Shown: positions 4,698 to 10,310 of the stretch, one piece after another
How positions within the stretch are numbered: the first letter of the stretch is position 1
Layout: each line of letters begins with the position of its first letter
DNA from: Candidatus Roizmanbacteria bacterium UBA6242
GTDB lineage: Bacteria > Patescibacteriota > Microgenomatia > UBA1406 > GWC2-37-13
Assembly (NCBI GenBank): GCA_002440905.1
Contig: DJWA01000019.1
Coordinates: 1 to 10,310, forward strand
Length of the DNA: 10,310 bases
Direction of reading: 5' to 3'
Program-made: the position numbers and the translations under genes
Notes under the pieces: model-generated
Database searches by the model: none
What the model saw: only the letters and a program-made list of their open reading frames with translations
Told to the model about the DNA's origin: nothing

Positions 4698-7214
4698 TTA
4701 TTTGGCTACAAGCTTTAATTTCGTGGCCATCCACTCTGTAATTACCTTATGATTTGGGTGTGGAGACATACCTATAGAATTAAGGAAGCTATCGACAAAT
4801 TTAATATCCGCTTTTCCATAGGTAGCGGCATCGTCAATAGGTATAAAGAGATCGTAAGTTACTGAAGAAACACGACTGGACTTATGATGTTTTTCAGGGA
4901 TAACATAATCGCTCGTTACTTTTTGATATATTTCAGCTAAGAATGCTCTGAATATTTTATCATCATACATATGGGCAAACTTTCCTTCGACGTGGTAAGG
5001 AACATTGGCAAATTTCGGATTGGGAATATTGTCAACCGTGAATATATCACCTTCAAATCGATATCTTGCGCCCGTAAAATATGCCAAGGGAACAGCATTG
5101 AGAGCGACCATTCCGCAAATATAGGCGTCGATTTCTTCGTTTTTCCGATCTAGAAATAGAGGGACCATGCTCTCGCTTTTTAAATTATCAAATACATTGC
5201 TAACCCTCTTCATAAGAATTCCCTCCGAGAGGACGCCAATTTTTTTGGCGTTTTCTATTATCTCTGCCTCTCTTGTCCCAATTACCTTCAAGATGCTCGC
5301 CCTTTTTTCAATAAAGGCAATTCTTTCATTGATCAACTTCTGATTTATTTTATATAAACGGACTTTGTCATATTGTTTCCTAAACTCTTCAAGACCGGCA
5401 AAAACCTGTTTGAAGTCGTTCATTTCAGATATGGCTTTCAGTTTATTTTCAAGGCTTCGTCTTGTCACTTCTTCCATTGAATCGACGATGGGTCTTAGTT
5501 CGGTATATGTAGAATGCGCCATCATTACTGATGTTTTTCTTTTGCCTTCCTTGTTTGCCAACCTGTCAACAAAGGCGACAACCGATTCGAAGTCCCCCCA
5601 TTGAACAACTAACGCTAAGATCTCTTTAAGATTGTCTTTATTCATCATTCCATAAGCGGCTAATTCTCCGTTATTCAATTTGCCGTTTCTCATCGAATAG
5701 AGGATAACTGCTCCGTTCAGATTGTCAAACGCCTGCTTACTATTCTCTACCCTATCCCAAAGAAAAGCATAAACTCTATTGTGACGAGTCATGGACAAAA
5801 AATCCAAAATCACTTTTATCTCCGGCTTCTCTAAGGACCTCCAGTTTCTGTCGGCGACCATTTTGTTGATTTTCGCTATGATTGTAGTCAGGATTTTGTC
5901 TTTTTCACCCTCCAATAAGACATTTTTCTTTTTATTAATTTCCTTTAGCTGTGCCAATGCTTCGACAAGCTTATTTTCAGAATAGAGCTGTCTAACGTTC
6001 ATTAATTGATTAAATGTTTCCAATGTACCCATATATTTCTTTCTGTCTTTTTTAGTTAATTTTTGGAAAGCGTTTACGACATTCTCTCTTTCATGGCTTG
6101 AAATAGATGCCACCAATTCTTCCCTTCTTTCGCGTCTATGACGATCACTTCTGACCTTGGTATATAAACCTGAAGATGTTAAAAAACCTAATGCCAGGAA
6201 AGAATAATACATGGCGACGGTTTTATTCGATAGTGGCGGAATTTCTACCTCAAACGTCTGGTTATAAGTATGGCCAACCTTGTCCTTAAGTTGTATCGTG
6301 GCGATTGTTCTACCATCACTCCTAACTGGAGTACACATGAAAGTGAAATCAAAGCCGTTTATTCCCTTTATAGAACAGTCCAATTCCATTTTGTCTATGT
6401 CGCCTGGCAAGCTTGGCAAAGGAGAGACCGACTGTTTGGCGTTTACGTCAATTGCCGCAAGGTCAATATTTGAGTTGGGATCAAAGATCGTCCCGTGGAT
6501 AACGATTTTGTCGACGTTTGGATCGTATTTAGCGATACTCATCGATACCGCCTGATTGAAGGGATCATAATTTCCCTCTAATGTTTGTTTTTGACATTTT
6601 CCAGCTAGATCACAAACATTAACGTCCGCCTTATTTGTTCCAATGGCGGGATTATTAATTACCCTTTGGATTATCTCTTCTTCCGGTCCGGAAAGGTTGT
6701 CAGTAACTCTAGCGGTTAAAAATAATTTACCTTCCTGGGCAACTACTTGCTCCACTTCGGCTGTCGGTGGCATCGTGTCATAAATAATCTTTATGGTCTC
6801 TATGGCGGCATCCGTATTAATTACTTCACCAGCGTACTGGGTGCAGTTAACTCCTGAAAGCTGAATATCGTACCCTGTGTTTGGTGTGAAATTGCTGACC
6901 TTGAGCTTCTTTTTGGGACTAAATGGATTTAACCAATCCACCCGCGTCCATTCCATAATAGGACCTGTCGGCGCAATCGCCACGACTGGAGTCTCATTAA
7001 AGCAGGTATTTTCCCAATCAATAATAGTTTCAATCGGTTTCCCTTGTGTGTATAAGATGTTTTCGCTGGTTAAAATCTTCGGTTGAGGCATCGAGCGTTT
7101 AATTTCTTCAACCGTTGGCCCGTCAACTGGAGAAGTCGAACATGCGGCAAGCGCCAAAAGGCCTAGAGATGTTGGAATCACTCTTATTAGCCATTTTTTT
7201 GCTTCTGGATTCAT
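4698..7214 (-). CDS. Unrecognised lipoprotein with ectodomain, one membrane span and long cytoplasmic helical region
   Basis: An 838-aa protein I cannot assign to a family. Residues 1-25 are a lipoprotein signal with lipobox LAAC and acceptor Cys25, after a basic MNPEAKKWLIR start; this supports the ATG at 7214. Residues 26 to about 330 are beta-rich, with a stretch resembling bacterial Ig-like domains (DTMPPTAEV followed by LFLTARVTDNLSG), and carry six further cysteines (71, 124, 201, 207, 280, 294) that could form disulfides. A membrane span at about 333-351 is followed at once by RSDRHRRERREE, a strong positive-inside signal. Residues 355-838 are mostly charged helix with TPR-like stretches (YSENKLVEALAQLKEI) and only one Cys (700). 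The model is an outside domain tethered by lipid and a span, with a large inside domain. It starts 40 bp after the 972-aa gene, with no Shine-Dalgarno or clear promoter, so it is probably co-transcribed with it. Confidence 0.85.
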   Translation of the reverse strand: MNPEAKKWLIRVIPTSLGLLALAACSTSPVDGPTVEEIKRSMPQPKILTSENILYTQGKPIETIIDWENTCFNETPVVAIAPTGPIMEWTRVDWLNPFSPKKKLKVSNFTPNTGYDIQLSGVNCTQYAGEVINTDAAIETIKIIYDTMPPTAEVEQVVAQEGKLFLTARVTDNLSGPEEEIIQRVINNPAIGTNKADVNVCDLAGKCQKQTLEGNYDPFNQAVSMSIAKYDPNVDKIVIHGTIFDPNSNIDLAAIDVNAKQSVSPLPSLPGDIDKMELDCSIKGINGFDFTFMCTPVRSDGRTIATIQLKDKVGHTYNQTFEVEIPPLSNKTVAMYYSFLALGFLTSSGLYTKVRSDRHRRERREELVASISSHERENVVNAFQKLTKKDRKKYMGTLETFNQLMNVRQLYSENKLVEALAQLKEINKKKNVLLEGEKDKILTTIIAKINKMVADRNWRSLEKPEIKVILDFLSMTRHNRVYAFLWDRVENSKQAFDNLNGAVILYSMRNGKLNNGELAAYGMMNKDNLKEILALVVQWGDFESVVAFVDRLANKEGKRKTSVMMAHSTYTELRPIVDSMEEVTRRSLENKLKAISEMNDFKQVFAGLEEFRKQYDKVRLYKINQKLINERIAFIEKRASILKVIGTREAEIIENAKKIGVLSEGILMKRVSNVFDNLKSESMVPLFLDRKNEEIDAYICGMVALNAVPLAYFTGARYRFEGDIFTVDNIPNPKFANVPYHVEGKFAHMYDDKIFRAFLAEIYQKVTSDYVIPEKHHKSSRVSSVTYDLFIPIDDAATYGKADIKFVDSFLNSIGMSPHPNHKVITEWMATKLKLVAK

Positions 7215-7254
7215 ATATAGTTTTCGGTTTCATAAACCACATTTAGAATGGCTG
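7215..7254 (-). other. Short gap between the 972-aa and 838-aa genes
   Basis: 40 bp containing a small inverted repeat (GGTTT at 7226-7230, AAACC at 7234-7238, 3-nt loop) ahead of the 838-aa start codon. A TATATA runs into the ATG itself. No T-run follows the hairpin, so it is unlikely to stop transcription. A 10-bp palindrome TGTTATAACA (7253-7262) covers the stop codon of the upstream gene. Confidence 0.4.
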
Positions 7255-10173
7255 TTATAACATTTTTTTCGTTCGTGCTTTTTGCATCTCGTTGGCATGT
7301 ACTGCCTGTGACGCTAACTTGGCCTTTTCGGCAAGTTCTTGTGCTTCCGGAACCAAACCGCGTTCTATCAACTCTTTTATCATTCTTTGGACAACCGATG
7401 ACAAGATCATATTAACTTTCAATCTCTTTTCATCCCAATCTCTAGATTGGAGAGAGTCAGAAGTATATTCTGATGGCTGTCTTTCTATTGCCTCAATAAT
7501 CGATACAAGGAATTTATTTATTTCAAAAACATTAACGTCGTTGGTAAAGTTAAGGGCAAATTCAAACAAAGTGTAGTTATCGGAAAGATACTGCCCGAGT
7601 TTCTTAGAATCAACGTTAGCCGCGTGCATCGGATTCAAATTTACATTGAGGGTATTTTTCAACAGGAAGAAAACGGTCTTGTCGGTTATTCCCTTCATCT
7701 TGACTAGAGCCAAATTTCTCGGATCGTCTTGTTCCCAACCTTCTTTTTCCTTTATGTTTCCAAGAACGGTATATACGTTATAGAAAACATCGATGAATGC
7801 TCCCGAGAATATGTTTCCTGCGCTATAAACCCCAGCCCTTTCGTAAAGATCCGGGTTAAGTTTAGCCAAAACCTGCTTTCCGTCGGCGCTGTCAAAGAAT
7901 TCAGGGGTTTCCCTTATGACCCATTCCATCAAAGCTGAAAGTTGCATATATACAGCGTCTGCTTTCTCTTGAGTCATGTCTTCGGGTTTTACATCTTGCG
8001 CACTTTTTCTAGCTGTCTCATTTATTTCTTTGACAAATCCTGTAAGTAAACCTTTAGGATTTGATAGATATTTATCGAATAGAATTCTGATCGTTCTATT
8101 GACAACCCCTTCCATATGCTTAACAGAAACGTCAAGAAATTTACGCCCGTTATCAATAGGAATGTTGTAGCCTAGTTTTTCCAAGTATGGTTTAGCCAAC
8201 TTGGCCGATTGGCAGTAAGACACAAAAGTTAGAAGATCCATCAAGGTTCTTGGATTATTGTCAATCTGACTAACCAAACTCGTAATCATGGAATCTATGT
8301 GCTTGACACCTCCCCGTTCGCTGGTTTGATGATGTTCGGGCAAGGTAAAATCTAGATAAAAGGTGGTTAAAGCATTCAAAGTCTCGTAGAACGGAGGCGG
8401 CTGTAAGACCATGCTGAAATTGTTCCTCATACCATCAGCATTTGTATCATTTAAGTTGTCAGCAACTATATGATAAAAGTCTTGAAACTGATTCGTCGCA
8501 TCAATATTGAGCCAATTTTGCTGCCAAAATTCGTAGGCGCTCATTAATTTTATTCCGGTTCCACCGGTATTTTCAAATCTTCCGGCAAAGTTTACAGCGT
8601 CTTTAAGATTCTTTTCATTTTTCTGAGCTCGACTGGTCGGTATAAAATAGTCCATGAGGTTATAAACCCAAATACTCGGAAAAAGTATCCCTAATGCTAA
8701 TGTTGGATTACTATCTGGGGCTTTGGTAAAGTCCACACCATTTCTTATGGCAACTCCGTGGGTGTAGACATAGTCTCTTAGATTGGCCGGACTCAAGACA
8801 GGCATTAAATCATATTCCTGAGAGCCTGTTTTTTTATGATTTAACATCCTCATCGACTCCAGCATTGACGCCAAATACATTGTTCTTGCGTATGAAGACG
8901 ATACTATTTTAGGTAGTCCTTGACCGATAACATCAGGTTCACGATCGTTAGCAATCTCGGCTTTCATCGCCTGATTGATTTCCGCTTGTGTAAATCCGTG
9001 ATCTATCAGCTGTTGATTTGTCGCCCAATACATTTGTCTTCTCAAACCCGTAACGCTATTTACGTCTTTTGCACGGTTATGCAGTTCAACTCGCCTTCGA
9101 CCTTGCTGGTGAAATATGGAAGGCAAAAATGGAATAACATCTTTTTGATGGTCTTTCAATGTCTGAATTCCGGATTCAAACGCATTTTTTACCTGTTCCT
9201 TGGGTCCAAAGTAAAGGTTTTTGGCAAGAACGTAGGTTCCAACACCGGTCAATGTAGCTTTAGCCAAACCTTGATTGATAAGTCTAATGTCTTCTCCCGC
9301 AAGTTTATCGACTAAGAGTCCGCCTCCGCCTCCAACCAGGCCTCCGACGATTGCTCCAACAATCCTGTGCTTGATTCTATCAAATTGATTATTTGCAAAA
9401 ATCATGGATTCGCGATCATTCGCTTCTCCTTTTTTGTATCCGATGGCGGCTCCAACAATTGCGTCAAGAAGGGGTAAGTTATTGAGCCACATAGTAGCTT
9501 TTGAAGGTTCAGAATCAAGAATTTCTTTTAGAATTACGGGGGCTGCGACTGCAGCTGAAGCTCCAGTTAAAGACAGAAACCTTCTTGAGGCAACCTCCCA
9601 AGTTTCCCTTCTCTGGGCGTCGCCGACGATATCACGCTCAAGAAGATCATCCATGTTATTCATGAAAAGTGCCAATAGTCTTTGTCCGTTAAAAGATTTT
9701 TCAAACATCCTTGGATCATCGTAATCAAAGACATCCCGCATTGAAAGAACGGCTTGTACCGATAAACCGGCTCGGTTAGATACTCTTTGTTTCTCGGTGA
9801 CCATAAGTCCGTAATCTACCGGTCTGGCTTTTGGGGTTTTGGGAGTGTAAACAAGATCTGCTTCTATAAGCTCATACGATGCCCTAGTTAGATCTCTGTC
9901 CCCTTTAAGAACTCCCATCATTAATCCTAAACCCGCAATCGAAGTCAGAAAAGAATATCTTTCAGCTTGTTCTATTCTATGGGGAATCTCAACATAAGCG
10001 GCCTCTCCTTTAGTGAAGAACGAAGTCCTACCTCTTTCACCCAACACTGGCAGACCTACCCTTTTTCTTTCTTTTATAACCTTTAGCGGATGAGTTACCG
10101 CGCCTTCTAGATACCTTATGGTATTTGCTTTTCTTTTATTCCTTTCAGCTGCTCTTTCCACAGGTGTTGCCAT
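7255..10173 (-). CDS. Unrecognised 972-aa protein with glycine-zipper hydrophobic segments
   Basis: A 972-aa protein that matches no family I recognise. There is no signal peptide: the N-terminus is strongly basic (about 50 residues rich in Arg and Lys). Moderately hydrophobic Gly/Ala-rich segments occur at about 74-89, 203-216, 234-246 and 271-288. The last reads IVGAIVGGLVGGGGGLLV, a glycine-zipper-like pattern that could pack in or on a membrane. Another hydrophobic segment lies at about 491-510. The remaining roughly 450 residues look like a soluble helical domain with a Lys/Glu/Ala-rich C-terminal helix (935-972). A Ca-loop-like DTNADG occurs at 576-581. One Cys only (654) fits a cytoplasmic location. 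The ATG at 10173 is set by a strong promoter ending 9 bp upstream. It is the first gene of the - strand cluster and is probably co-transcribed with the 838-aa lipoprotein. Function unknown. Confidence 0.82.
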   Translation of the reverse strand: MATPVERAAERNKRKANTIRYLEGAVTHPLKVIKERKRVGLPVLGERGRTSFFTKGEAAYVEIPHRIEQAERYSFLTSIAGLGLMMGVLKGDRDLTRASYELIEADLVYTPKTPKARPVDYGLMVTEKQRVSNRAGLSVQAVLSMRDVFDYDDPRMFEKSFNGQRLLALFMNNMDDLLERDIVGDAQRRETWEVASRRFLSLTGASAAVAAPVILKEILDSEPSKATMWLNNLPLLDAIVGAAIGYKKGEANDRESMIFANNQFDRIKHRIVGAIVGGLVGGGGGLLVDKLAGEDIRLINQGLAKATLTGVGTYVLAKNLYFGPKEQVKNAFESGIQTLKDHQKDVIPFLPSIFHQQGRRRVELHNRAKDVNSVTGLRRQMYWATNQQLIDHGFTQAEINQAMKAEIANDREPDVIGQGLPKIVSSSYARTMYLASMLESMRMLNHKKTGSQEYDLMPVLSPANLRDYVYTHGVAIRNGVDFTKAPDSNPTLALGILFPSIWVYNLMDYFIPTSRAQKNEKNLKDAVNFAGRFENTGGTGIKLMSAYEFWQQNWLNIDATNQFQDFYHIVADNLNDTNADGMRNNFSMVLQPPPFYETLNALTTFYLDFTLPEHHQTSERGGVKHIDSMITSLVSQIDNNPRTLMDLLTFVSYCQSAKLAKPYLEKLGYNIPIDNGRKFLDVSVKHMEGVVNRTIRILFDKYLSNPKGLLTGFVKEINETARKSAQDVKPEDMTQEKADAVYMQLSALMEWVIRETPEFFDSADGKQVLAKLNPDLYERAGVYSAGNIFSGAFIDVFYNVYTVLGNIKEKEGWEQDDPRNLALVKMKGITDKTVFFLLKNTLNVNLNPMHAANVDSKKLGQYLSDNYTLFEFALNFTNDVNVFEINKFLVSIIEAIERQPSEYTSDSLQSRDWDEKRLKVNMILSSVVQRMIKELIERGLVPEAQELAEKAKLASQAVHANEMQKARTKKML

Positions 10174-10182
10174 ATTTTCGGT

Positions 10183-10211
10183 ATTATACCACTATATAAG
10201 TGTTTTTTCAA
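10183..10211 (-). promoter_or_regulatory. Promoter of the 972-aa gene and cluster
   Basis: TTGAAA (10211-10206), exactly 17 bp of spacer, and TATAAT (10188-10183) on the reverse strand, with 9 bp to the ATG at 10173, predicting a leader of about 0-3 nt. Both hexamers and the spacer length equal those of the vWA promoter. The spacer holds CTTATATAGT, a 10-mer that also occurs upstream of the DUF2207 gene. Confidence 0.8.
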
Positions 10212-10310
10212 GCTTATAGTAAACTAAATAGTAATTGACTAATATTCTATGTAAGAATTAATTTAATTTATCTTTGCTATACAAGAAACGATAAATAAAT
10301 ATAAAGATGT
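10212..10310. other. AT-rich intergenic sequence at window end
   Basis: No gene, hairpin terminator or RNA is evident. A + strand TTGACT near 10238 could be a -35 box for a gene beyond the window, but its -10 partner is weak. Confidence 0.4.

Noticed and set aside
8920..9315. 131-codon open frame on the + strand
   Set aside because: Antisense to the 972-aa gene, no promoter or family signal, and the opposite frame is intact over 972 codons.

Overview
The window looks like part of a small-genome bacterial chromosome of moderate to low GC. Supporting signs are two bacterial tRNAs, bacterial -35/-10 promoters, a lipoprotein signal, a DUF2207 membrane protein with a poly-glycine tail, tight gene packing, and start codons lying directly behind the -10 box with no clear Shine-Dalgarno sequence. 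A Candidate Phyla Radiation (Patescibacteria, perhaps Microgenomates-like) member would fit, but this is inferred from style and not from a marker gene.

Layout from left to right: (1) the 3' end of a Pro/Thr-rich protein on the + strand (to 280) and a short gap with no gene. (2) On the - strand, a secreted/membrane DUF2207 protein (2270-576), followed by tRNA-Arg(GCG) and tRNA-Trp(CCA), which touch each other with no spacer. (3) A divergent intergenic region (2271-2449) with two identical 40-bp direct repeats, each a perfect 10-bp inverted repeat, spaced 73 bp apart. (4) On the + strand, a two-gene purine salvage operon: a trimeric-type purine nucleoside phosphorylase (2450-3175) overlapping by ATGA a purine-type phosphoribosyltransferase (3172-3723). 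(5) On the - strand, a cluster filling 10173-3695: an unrecognised 972-aa protein, an unrecognised 838-aa lipoprotein with an ectodomain, one membrane span and a long cytoplasmic helical half, and a 319-aa von Willebrand factor A (vWA) protein with a MIDAS metal site.

How the genes work together: PNP releases the base from a purine nucleoside and the phosphoribosyltransferase can turn that base back into a nucleotide, so the + operon is a compact salvage route. The 972-838-vWA cluster is the best candidate for an undescribed system. Its first and third genes have near-identical promoters (TTGAAA, 17-bp spacer, TATAAT) that put transcription starts within a few bases of the ATG. The products suggest an envelope-spanning sensor or scaffold with a cytoplasmic metal-dependent binding partner. 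No enzyme domain is visible in the two large proteins, so the function remains unknown.
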